Shown here one piece after another: positions 38,876 to 50,306 of a stretch of 64,000 bases of DNA. The DNA lies in NCBI GenBank assembly GCA_026419785.1, contig JAODTK010001443.1, positions 119,139 through 183,138 on the forward strand. The letters are read 5' to 3'. The position numbers and the translations under genes were made by a program. The notes below the pieces were generated by a model, which saw nothing but the letters and a program-made list of their open reading frames with translations, was not told where the DNA came from and did no database searches. This DNA comes from Sclerodactyla briareus. Taxonomy: Eukaryota; Echinodermata; Holothuroidea; Dendrochirotida; Sclerodactylidae. Position 1 is the stretch's first letter. Each line of letters begins with the position of its first letter.

Positions 38876-39907
38876 TATTTTAAAGGAAGTTGTCTGTTGC
38901 CCGAAAGATGGTAGACTTGCTAAGTCACTGCAAGTTGCTACGGCTGGGATTCCATTGTTGCGTAAATGCGGGTCACGTGAGTTCAGATGGGGGTGTGTGA
39001 CAGTGTCCAGTGTCTGAATATGTCCGAGTAAATTAGCAACGGATAGATATTGGTTTCACGAAGGCAAAACATTTCTAAATGAAAGTCAAAATAACTGAAT
39101 AGGCAAGAATAAGCACATGTAACACTGCGTATGAGGATGCGTATCACCGCGAATACGTTCTATGGAATATCTTCCTCATAAGCCTATCAACGACGATATG
39201 CATGGGCCGGTGCACAATGTTTTGTCTTTCCGCATAACAATAACCGTAGTGTGTTTTTTCTTCTGAACACACGTTTCGTATCCGTAGATATGTGGTTTCC
39301 ACATCCATCCCATGCAGACACGCATCTTAACAATGGATTCCCAGGCTATGTCAGTAGTGGATCGGAATTATTTGGAAGTTAAGCTTGAAAGTCGATCCAG
39401 AGAGGTCAGCCATACTCCAATAAAAAAGTATTCATTAGTTCAGTTTCGTAAAGCAGGTTATGTGGCTACTTTTCTGGATGGTCCAAATCTTCCTGGCCTG
39501 ACTGGCAAAAAAATGGGCAAATCTCTTTTCCAGAGGTGTCTACGATCGATACTCGGGAATCGACTCCGAAGTTGTTATCAATGTTTTGAGATGGGCAATA
39601 TTGTGGAACTCTCTGCCAAGAAGCATCGTTTTTGTTTCAGAAGACCCGTTATTAAGTAGTAGAACGACCTTTCTTTCCTTTTCTTCTAGCCTCAATCTAG
39701 CAATCGCATTCAGTGTCAGTGTTCTGGGGGGTGACTGATTAAATTGATCCTGCCGACCTGCCCTGTCAAGTTGAACTTGGTGTGTGATATATCGAATTCC
39801 CTTCGTAATTCACTGTTCCTGGGAATTTTGAGACGAACCTCCTCAAACAGAAGTCGAGTTTGTTGTGGCTGTTGCTTCCTGTAATTGTGTTGATTGGTGA
39901 TCTCTTC
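38876..39907. other. No recognisable gene; one unexplained 115-codon frame
   Basis: A plus-strand open frame at 39312-39659 (115 codons) is the longest in this gap. It contains GYVATFLDGPNLPGLTGK but matches no family I know and has no splice context that helps. It may be chance. Nothing else stands out. Confidence 0.4.
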
Positions 39908-40990
39908 TCAGTTTGCGCAGATGATATCTTTGTAGATTTCTTTGAACTGAGGGTGGTTTAGACCATAAATGATCGGATTGACGCCGCATTTCGAGATTAT
40001 GACCAAACCCCTGGTTTGGACCGCATAGCTTCCCTGAATCAGACTGACCACTTGCCCACGTATAATGCAATGGCAAACATACACACCACGAGGAATAGGT
40101 TCTTCGTCACTGTTAATCCTGCGTTTGTACGCGCTGGTCGCGCGGCCCGTGGCGACGTTCTCCGCTTAATTTCCTACTTTTAGCGCGAACGAGCGGTATA
40201 TTTTCGTCTGCAGAAGATGATGACAGGAAACACTCAGAATCGACAGTACGGCTGCCGAGTAGCGTATATATCTTCCGCGGAGAGGATCGTCGAGTCCGGG
40301 GAACAAATCTTGTATCTTTTTGAATACTCGATTCCTCCCAACCGCAGTTAACGTCGGGACAACGAATGAGTCCAATAGGGGTGATCCAGTAGTATAGCAC
40401 ACCACGAACAATTCCGCTTGGAGAATAATCGATAATAGTCGTACTTAGGTCTCGTAATTCGGTAGTATCGGTTAAATGCGATCAGCGCTAAGCTGATCAC
40501 GCTACACGTAAGGGAGCGCCCACACGACGACAGCTTCAAAAGCACACGGTCCAACTGGAAGGGGCCAGTGGTCACGGCGAAGGGCGACGGCTTGAAGGGG
40601 AAGAACCAGGCACGTAGCGAGGTCTGAACAAGCAAGGTTAACGACGAAGGCGTTAGTTTTGGTCTGTAGTCGTCTCAAAACAGCGACAGCCGCCATTACC
40701 ATTAGGTTGCCGGGAATCCCTATCACTGACACAAATATCACATAAGCAGCCAGTATGGTCCTCTGAGTCGAGTCCTCGAAGACGTATCCTGACGATTCAG
40801 TGGTGGTCGTAGCAATTGTAGCGCACCGAAGGGTATCTCTGTAGTACACGGCTCCCTCCCTTTTGATTGAATGTGTCTGGTGGTGGCTGTTAAGCGTAAA
40901 ATTCCGCCATGGACATGTATCCAACATACGCAACAGTAGGGTTCGTGCGACAGTTTTTTGGTTTCTCTCATTTTTATGACGCAACAACAA
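39908..40990 (-). CDS. Rhodopsin-class G-protein-coupled receptor, frame-shifted as read
   Basis: Read on the minus strand: an N-terminal tail with a glycosylation site (NFT, residues 30-32); TM1 with the GN pair (IGIPGNLMVMA, N95); TM2 with NLACSDLA (D123); the ECL1 HWPLP and the TM3 cysteine GPCAF (C149). The frame then shifts and TM3 continues as SVISLALIAFNRYYRITRP, with NRY in place of DRY. A WITPIG block (TM4) follows, then RYSAAVLSILSV (TM5), TVTKNLFLVVCMFAIALY (TM6), and CGVNPIIYGLNHPQFKEIYK (TM7 with NPxxY and helix 8), ending ICAN-stop at 39908. All seven helices occur in the correct order in about 1.08 kb with no intron, but over at least four frame changes. NRY and the helix-8 sequence fit the melatonin-receptor/Moody/Tre1/GPR84-like group; the ligand is unknown. 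Start is uncertain: 40990, or Met22 at 40927. Confidence 0.75.
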
Positions 40991-42069
40991 GGGCTATTGT
41001 CGGTTGTACACGGCCTGCTTCAGCTGTTACTGACTACAAAGCATATTTTTCGCTACATTAGATCCTTCTCGAACTCACAATCTATTCATATACAATTCAA
41101 ATGGTTTCAAACATTATTGCAGTATAGTGTGATGGCCGGGCTTTGTCACCTACTCTCATGTATAGCCCCAAACCTCACCCTCTCAGACTCTCGATCAGAA
41201 ATTGGGGAGAATCCCAATTGCGCAATAAACGCAGAACTCACACTTTTCATTTGTTGATTAAGTCAACTTTTAGCAGTAGTTCTGTTGACTTTCTCTCATC
41301 AAAGTAACCTTCAACACTACCAAACTTCCCTACAGCACTCCTCTTCATGGACTTAATGTTTTTCGAAGTGGAATAATGTGTGGAATAAAAAAAAAAACTG
41401 TTTGCAGGTTGTTGGCAATTATTACTCATTTTATTATAGCTTGATGGGATGTTTCGATCTTGCGCAATACACATGCACAACCTTCAAGGACTGTAGCTCC
41501 CGTAACGGAAAGTCATATGAACTTCGGGTTGGCTGATTGCAGTCAACCCTTTTTTTTTCTTTCCTCCAGCTAATATTTCAGCCGTCTTCATGATTTATCT
41601 TGCAGTGTGTCCTTTTATAGCTGCGCGTTCTTTGTTTATTCTTTGGCCAAGGCGAAAAGAAACGCTATGCCTAAACGCTAGCGTGTGTATCTATATGTGA
41701 CGGGTCCGCCATTGTGAGCACGATATCTGCAGTATCAGTATGAAATTCGATTAAGCATGTGTTGCTACATAGGAGTTTCCCGCATTTGTGGTCTCTGGTG
41801 GGGCGTGTGCTGGTGGTGCCGTGGTTCGTCCACCTATCCACACTGGTCGCTACGGCTCAATTTTAGGCCAGACGGTCCGGTTTGGCCCTCGAACATCCTC
41901 TCACCTTCGTGATGATGCCAATTCGCTTGTCTCATCATGGAGCTTGGTAAACAGGGCATTTTAGGGCAAGTTAAATGTCATTCATGGCCAAGATGGGTAA
42001 AATTCTATAGAATCTTGTTCACACACGATATTTGTAGAATGCTGCTATTAACTTCAAATTAGAAAATAT
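40991..42069. other. No recognisable gene (upstream of the GPCR)
   Basis: AT-rich, no exon seen. It would contain the promoter of the minus-strand GPCR, but no core element can be called with confidence. Confidence 0.45.
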
Positions 42070-45000
42070 GGGGCGCTGCCCTTGTTGGCGACACGACTTT
42101 CGCACTTCCTCTCCTTATTTTTCAAATATTTCCGTATTTTCCGTGGCTGTTTTTGTTGTAACGGATACAACTATGTATTGTCCGTTTGGATGGTGAGTCA
42201 AGCAATTTGGCTACCTTCTTCCCGCGTTTTTGTTCTGGAGAAAACGATGACTTTATGTTACCGTTGCGGAATCTCATATTCGGCAGCTAGCTCCATTCCC
42301 GAACGTAGGTCAGCCACACTCAATGCTACAGGTATACTAACCTGCCCTAATCATTTGCCTACTGACATCCGACGAAGGAGGCCGTGCAAGCCCGGGGGTG
42401 TGAGAAAGCGAACGAGAGAAGGAAGTGTAAACCATGTCTACCGACCATCGTAATGGTTAATGTACAGTCTTATGTACACAAAATAGACGAAATCTCTGCT
42501 AACTGCAAATATCTGAATGAATTCCGCAACGCAAGCATCCTGTCTTCACTAGACTTGGCTTGCAACACCGTCGGTGAACCCCAATGTCTCCATTGGAACG
42601 GCTTTAAAATATTCGTGGTGATCGGACTGATTATTCTGGAAAGGCAGGAGGTGGTCCTCTGTATTTATGTGAATTAAAAGTGGTTTCCATCCCCACAACT
42701 GACTTGAAACGTCATTCATGTTCACCAAGTATCGAGATGTTGACGACAAGTATTCGGCCATATTATCTACCTGCGGGAATTCTCCCATGTGATCATTCAT
42801 ACTGTGTATGTACCCAATCGCAACCTGTTCTCGACGGCAGCATCCGAACACTTGCCGATGTTATCATGAATTTGAGCGTCTTTTCCGGACGCATTCACAG
42901 AATCAAGGCGATTTTAACCATTGCAGTCTCAAGAAAACAAGCCTACACTATTACCATCATATCAAGTGCCCCACTCGTGCTAAACCGCTATTCTTGACCT
43001 ATTATACACTAACGTCAAGGACGCTTACCCGCCATTCAACTGCCAAGCTGGGTAAAGCTGATCACAATCTTGTCAATCTGCGCCGAAAAACAGACCTATC
43101 GTACAAAGAGAAAAGCCGGCTACAATCCAACGTTCAACAATGGGACGATGCGGCTATGGAACATCTTCGAGCTGCATTGGATTAAACAGACTGCGGATGT
43201 TGTGGAGGCTACAGCTAGTCCTGGATTGAACTTGTGGAAAACTGTAAGCAGCGAATCGGCTTTTGTGTTGAGAACACCATACCCACGAAACAATTAAGGT
43301 GTTTCCGAACAATAAACCGTGTATAACGAAGAGGCAAGCGATATCAACAAAAACGTGTCTTTCAAGAGGGGAGATAAATTGCCTTGCACAAGTACAAACC
43401 GGCTCAATAGGTAATCACCGAAGATAAAACTGCGCTGTCGGACAAAGAAGGCCACTTTACTAACCAACAATATGAATAGGCGTTTTGGGATTGTTCGTTT
43501 GCTTAGCGGCTCCACCAATAAACCAGTTCATCGCCATTACCTGCCACCACTTTGAATATTGCAATGATCTTTAACGTTTTTTACAAACGTTTTTAAACCA
43601 CATTGATTTTTCTTCGCGACATGATCGGCTCCATAACAGGCTGACTGATTCCGATTGCGGTATAACGGGTGGCATGAGGACGGAGGTTGCGTAACGACAC
43701 TTTTCCAAACTGAACCCCTCGAAGGCAGCCGGTCCAAGACAGCTCTCCCTCTTCGCGACTTTAAGAACTGTGCAATAGAACTGGCTCCTATTTTTTATTG
43801 CATTTGTAATCTGTCTTTTAAAGCTGGCAATGTCCCTTCGTTATGAAACAATCCTGTACAAAAAAAAGAATCCGCAGTTCCAAAAATCAAATATCACTCA
43901 TGATGATCTTGCGCTGTCGCCAGTGGCCTTACGCCGGCTATCCCAATGAAGGTTGTGAACGTGTCTTTCTAAACACGTTTAAACTCATTGTTGCTGCTCC
44001 ATTCATGACCACGTTTCCAATTTGCATACAGGCCTGTCGTAGCTGTGAAGAGTCTATTCTCTCTGCTCCTCCACATTTATATTCCCATTTAGAGCATAGC
44101 CTACGCTCTGCCCGGTCCGTTTTTTTTGCTTTCTTTCTCCTGCCTTCAACCAATCAGCCACACTCTCACTCTCTTATCAACTAAGCTTTTAGGTATGGAT
44201 TTCCCCATGGTATTTTTATGATGGGTGTTGACTATCTCACTGAATAGGTCTCATCTGTTAAACTCATTTTTGAATTGCCATTCGGAGCTTATCCTCATCT
44301 AGCACGGGGCGCCCCAGGTAACGAGTTTTAGACCCTTTCTTTTTACATTGTATACGTCTGGATTGCAGATCTCTTGAGGAGGTATGTCCTGTTACCAAGT
44401 TCGCTGATGATACGCAATGGCTGGACTCTCCATGGGATGATGATAAGGGCTACCTCCCGACAGCTGCAGTCATTCGTTGATTATTGTGATTCAAACTTCC
44501 TACAATTGCATACCGCTAAGACCAAAGAATGATCATTGATTTCAAAGACGTACAGAAGCAACTCCCCACATTTGATAATCAAGGTCGGAAATTGAACGTG
44601 TTCGCTCCACAATAAATCTTTGGGTGTCTTTTAAACATAATCTACTTGGGGAGACCATTAATGCTCTCGTTAAGAAGCCTAATAGCAGATTATATTGTCT
44701 CAGAATAATTGCTAATTTCAATGTACGGATTTCGGTTCTTTTAATACCGGTTCTACTACAAAAGCCACCATTTGCGTGGTCGGGAGATATTGCCTGATAT
44801 GTTGGGGTGGGAATGTCACCAAGAGCGAAGTTGATCGAATCGTGACATCATTAGGAAAGCTGGAGGTATTGGGGTTTCCTAGTTGGGCGACGGACCAGTT
44901 TACCAGTGCCTGCTTCAGTCGAAGTAGACTCTATTGTGGGTTGGACATTGATCATCCTCTTTTCATCATTTTCACGATAACCATCTGGTAGAGGTATGGT

Positions 45001-45330
45001 AGGATAAGGCTCCCAGATTTACGAGCTAATCGTTACAAGAATTTCTACCCGTGCAATTAAGCTTTTTAATGATGGGTTAATTCGTTAGATTTGGGTGTTA
45101 CTTTCGTCTTGGGTGCCCCCCCCCCCTTTGGTACTTTTTACCTTTTCTATATTTTTCTTTACCCCTTATTTCCTTAGGTCTTTGTAAACATAATAGAATA
45201 TATTTCTATATTTATACAACATGTATTTTTATTGCGTTTAGTTTTGTTTTCAATTCATGTGCGGTGTCACAATCCATTTATGGAGCAATAAGTTCTATTC
45301 TATATTCTATTCTATTCTTCAGATGTGTTG
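42070..45330 (+). mobile_element. Rex1/Babar-like LINE, nearly full length, frame-shifted
   Basis: Plus-strand blocks in order: an Arg-rich N-terminal end (PTDIRRRRPCKPGGVRKRT); endonuclease start IVMVNVQSYVHKIDEISANC with KYLNEFRNASI; FKIF and GLIILERQEVVLCIYVN; the inter-domain piece KSRLQSNVQQWDDAAMEHLR; VFPNNKP and RGDKLPC; the RT entry FKNCAIELAPIF, SFKAGNVPSLW and KKESAVPK; GCERVFLNTFKLIVAAPF; SCEESIL and HLYSHLEHS; KFADDTQ (catalytic motif C) at 44397-44417; FLQLHTAKTK-like and MIIDFKDVQKQ; then RYCLICWGGNVTKSEVDRI. The final ~30 bp are repeats of TTCTATTCTA-type words, as in the short 3' tails of Rex1-type elements. The order and phrases match the Rex1/Babar group of the CR1 superfamily. 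It has many frame shifts and some stops, so it is not functional as read. Confidence 0.8.
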
Positions 45331-46717
45331 GTTGCGAAACGTTGGGTAGAATGGCCACGCTCGCCTTCCGCACTTGAGGTGTTGCAAACATTTTGGTATT
45401 GTTTACAAATTGGCAGGATGTTTCTTGTGCCAGCATCCAAGCTCTAATGATATCATTGTGTTGTTGCTAGATGTTAACTGGAACAACTATGTATCTTACG
45501 GTAGGATGGTTCCTCCACAGTCTTTGCATGGTGATCGACAACCGGGTGGTTCGGACGTCATTTCTGAGAAGATAAAAAGAGTGAACTGCCCGAGACAACG
45601 TGAGCTGATGTTGCGTAAATTACAATAGTGGAGACTCTCTATCAGCAGATTGCCGGAAGGTCGTGACAGGTTGTAGGGTTGCAGCGAGTTCCATCTCAGT
45701 GGCTTGCGTGCAGACATATTCGTAGAATGGGCGGGAGCCTTATGAAAGGAGCGCAACCGGTAACCATGGGTTGGAATACCGAGAAATAAAAACGATGGGA
45801 CGAATATGACTGATTCAAATGGGGTTAAAAGGCGAAGGCCACTTTTCTCCCCTGTCACCAGAACGACAGTGGCTCTGGAGAAGGGCAGATTTACAAGCGG
45901 AATTGCCAGGTTGAAATAAATCGTCAACATCATCATCTACATCAGCCCGTTCCAGTTGAATGGAATAAGCGAACTAGAACCGAAGTAGTGAGCCAATGTT
46001 GGAGACTGGAGTTGACCAGGAATCAACAGCTCGTGGCTGGCAGTGGCGTTATTCGCCACCCTTCTGTTTATTCACAATCGTGGCCTCCTCAGGGCACGCG
46101 ACAGGCTCCCAGCACTCTGAGGTGTGCGAAGCTGCTCCAACTAGGAGAAATGGGGGCGTCCTGCCAGTCAGCTGCAACCCAAGGATTGTTTCACAGAGGA
46201 CACGGAGTGTGACCCCTCTAAAGTTATTGCAGTCTCGTGTATTATCTTTCCTTCAGAATGGAAACAAATAGCCCCTTTACAGTCAGTTGGAAGACACTAG
46301 GCTCAAAACAAAGCAATAGTGACCATACAAAAATGCAACCATTGCCAAGAGGGCAGTCTGGCCACCAGCCCAGACTATTTCAAGTTGATGCCACCAAACA
46401 CAGCTTTCCAGCCCATCAACTGCTCCAACGCCTCTCGAGTGTCTCGATAGTAGGCACGTAAAAAAAATCCACGAAAGACGTTTCAAGCCATCAGGTTGGA
46501 CAACCACCATCCATACAATTTTCAAACTTGGTAGCTCAGCCTTGCACGAATCTTGAATCCAGCCCAGGCCAGTGGGCCCTCACGTCGGATCCTCGGTCAC
46601 GATCACTCACGAACACCTGCGTATCTGCCTTGACAAGCTGGGCACAGCACCACAGAGGCCGTGGTGCGAAGCTCTGAATCTCTTGGTAAGCTGGCTGCGA
46701 GGCACTATTGCCAGGTG
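45331..46717. other. Unresolved sequence 5' of the satellite-bearing element
   Basis: No family is recognised. A minus-strand frame at 45496-45936 (146 codons) is the longest. On the plus strand, SSWLAVALFATLLFIHNRG near 46030 looks like a membrane anchor and is followed, after frame changes, by DCFTEDTECDPSK and PDYFKLMPPNTAF. That resembles a secreted or type II membrane protein, but no exon boundaries can be fixed. The stretch is cut at 46717 by the hAT-type insertion. Treat any gene here as speculative. Confidence 0.3.
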
Positions 46718-49700
46718 CAGGGGCGGCGCAAAAGGGGGGGGCAAGGGGGGCGGTTGCCCCCCCTATGGGTTTTGGGCGAAAAATAAACACGTTCAACGAT
46801 TTTTTAACGCACTTATATTCCTAGGGGGTGGGGTGAGGTTCTAATAAGGTTACTACACTAGCAAGGTTTGCGGAGTCGAACAAATTCCGTAGATGGGGGG
46901 GGTGCACGTTCACCAATCAAGTCCTAGTGGAAAAAATAAAAAATGTTGTGGTGGTAGTGTTTAACTTTGTGTAATTGAAAAACCAATTTTTTCGCGCTTT
47001 TTGCTGATCCGATGATATCCCACGCTTGGTTCTAAGGTACAAAAAATCAAGTTAGCGGATTCGAACAAATCTTTGCAGATGGGGGACCACGTTCCCCCAA
47101 TGCAAATCCGAGGTATTAGGTGAATGAAAACCCAAAAAATCTTCGCGCGTAACGCGCGCCTGGCTGTGTTGTCTTAGTTCAATTTTCATTGATTCCGATT
47201 ATATGGCACCAATCAATTTACATTACCAACTGAAGTTCGCGGATTCGAAACAAATTTCGTGGATGAGGGGGTGGGGGGCAGTTCTCCCCAACCCAAAGAA
47301 AAAATGTTGTGGTGATAGTTTTTTTAACACGTACGTAAATCAAACCCAAACATTTTCGGCAGCTGGTTGTGGTTTTCAATCAATTTTCAATTTGATCCGA
47401 TTTATATGCCACGCATGATTACGTGTACCGAAATTTTAGTTAGTCGGATTCGAACAAATCTTCAAAGATGGGGGGGGGGAACGTTCTCCCAATCAAATCC
47501 TTGTGAAAAAATAAAAAATGTTGTGGTGATAGTTTTTAAACACTTAGGTAAATGAAAAACTCAAAATTTGAGCGCGCGTGGTTGCTTGCACTTACAGCAA
47601 TTTGCATTGGATCCGATATGCCAAGCATGTATCTACTTGTACCGAGAATAAAGTTTGACGGATTCGAACAAACCTTCAAAGATTGGGGGGGCACGTTCGC
47701 CCAATCGAATTCCTGTGAAAAAAAATGTTGTGGTGATAGTTTTCAAACCTTATGAAAGAACAAAAAACCTAAAAATTTCGCGCGTTCGCGCGCGTACCTG
47801 TTTTCTTCGTCAATTTTCATGTGACCCGATTATAGCCACGCATCAATTTAATGTACCAAAACAATGAAGTCGCGGATTCAACAAAGCTTCGTAGATGGCG
47901 GGGGGGGGGGGGGTGGATGTTCACACAAAAAATCCCAAATTTGCAACATGTGGTGGTGACGTTTTAACACTTAGGTCAATCAAAAACCCACAATTTTCGC
48001 GCAGTGGTTGTGTTTTCTATTCCATTTCCCTTTCAGCAGGATTATAGGTCACGCATGAAATTACTTGTACCGAAAATCAATTTTATCGGATTCGAACAAT
48101 CTTCAAAGATGGGGGGGGGGGCACGTTCTCCCAATCAAATCCTTGTAAAAACAAAATAAAAAACTGTGTGGTGATAGTTTTAACACTTAGTAAATGAAAA
48201 ACTCAAAATTTCCAGCGCGCGTGGTTGCGTGTTCATAACATCAATTCTTCATTTGATCCGCTATGCCACGCATGGATAGATTGTACCGAGAATCAAGTTG
48301 TCGGATTCGAACAAACCTTCAAGGGTGGGGGGGCGCACGTTCCCCCAATCGAATGCCTGTGAAAAAAAATGTTGTGGTGATAGTTTTCAACACCTATGTA
48401 AGAACAAAAAAACCTAAAATTCCGCGCGCTTCGCGCGCGTACCTGTGTTTTCTTCGTCAAATTTCATTTGACCCGATTATATTCCACTCATCAATGTCAT
48501 GACCAAACATGACGTTCGGGATTAAATCAAATCTTGTAGATGGCGGGGGGGGGGGGGGGGCATGTTAACCAAAATCCCACATGCAAATATGTTGGTGGGA
48601 TAAGTTTTTAGACAAAGGAGGTCATCAAAAACCCACAATTTCGCGGAGTGGTGTGTGTTTTCACATCAATTTTCTTTGATCGATTATATGTCACGCATGA
48701 ATCTACTGGTCGAAAATAGTTTTTTTGGATCGAACAAATCTTCAAAGATGGGGGGGGGGCACGTTCTCCCAATTAAATTCCTGTAAAAAAAAAATAAAAA
48801 ATGTTGTGGTTATATGTTTTAAACACTAGGTAAATGAAAAACTCAAAAATGTCAGCGCGCGTTGTTGCGTGTACTACATCAATTTATTTGATCCGATATG
48901 CCACGCATGATTCTATTTGTACCGAGAATCAAGTTTGTCGGATTCGAACAAACCTTCAAAGAGGGGGGGGCACGGTCCCCAATCGATTCCTGATGAAAAA
49001 AAACTGTTGTGGTGATAGTGTTTATTGTTCCTTTTGTTCAAACCTATGTAAAACAAAAAACCTAAAATTTCCTTGCGCGCTTCGCGCGCGTACTGTGTGC
49101 TTCGTTCAATTTTAATGTGACCCGATGATAGGCCACGCATCATTTAATGTACCAAACATGACGTTCGCGGATTCAAACAAATCTTCGTGATGGAGGGGGG
49201 GGGGGGTGGCATGTTCACCCAAATACCCAAAGCAACATGTGTGGTGATAGGGTTTTAAACAACTTAGGTAATCAAAAACCCACAAATTTTCGCGCAGTGT
49301 TTGCGTTTACTACATCAATTTTCATGATCCGATGATAGGTAACGCTGAATCTACTTGATACGACAATCAATTTTAGTCGGATTCGAACAAATCTCAAAGA
49401 TGGGGGGGGGTGCACGTTCCCCCAATCCAACCTTGTGAAAAAAATGAAAAAGTTGTGGTGATTGTTTTAACACTTAGGTAAATGAAAAACTCAAAAATTT
49501 TTGGGCGCTTAGCGCGCGTGGTTGCGTTTCTACATCATTTTCATTTGATCCGATATGCCTCGCATGAATCTATGTGTAACCGAGAGTCAAGTTGTCGGTG
49601 AACAAACCTTACAAAGATGGGGGGGGGGGCACGTTCCCCCATGAATTCCTGTGAAATAAAATGTTGTAGTGATAGTTCTCGACACCTATGTAAGAACAAA

Positions 49701-50272
49701 AAACTCAAAATTTCGCGCGCTAGCGCGCGGGCAGTGTTCTCCTTCCGGTTCAATTACTTTCATTTACCCGATTAGATGCCACGCATCAATTTAATGTCCC
49801 AAACATGAAGTGCGCGGATGAAAACAAATATTCGCAGATGGGGATGGGGGGGGCATGTTCACCCAAAGCCCCAATGAAACATGTTGTGGTGATTATGTTT
49901 TTAACACTAAGGTCAATCAAAAAACCCAAAAATTTTCGCGCGCTTCGCGCGCGTGGTTGTCTTTCTACTTCCATTTTCATGTCAGCAGATTATATGTCAA
50001 GCATGAAACTACTTGTACCGAAAATATAGTTTCGGATTCGAACAAATCTTCAAAGATGGGGGGGGGGTTCCCCCAATCAAAACCGTGTGAAAAAAAATGT
50101 TGTGGTGCTGTTTTCAACACCTATGTCAGAACAAAAAACCTAAAATTTCCGCGCGCTTCGCGCCCGTACCTGTGTTTTCTTCGTCAAATTTCATTTGACC
50201 CGATTATATTCCACTCATCAATTTAATGTACCAACATGACGTTTCGCGATTCAAACAATCTTCGTAGATAGG

Positions 50273-50306
<34 letters not shown>

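Noticed and set aside
39312..39659. 115-codon plus-strand open frame as a gene
   Set aside because: No recognisable motif, no splice support, and it ends at an ordinary stop; kept only as a note on the gap.
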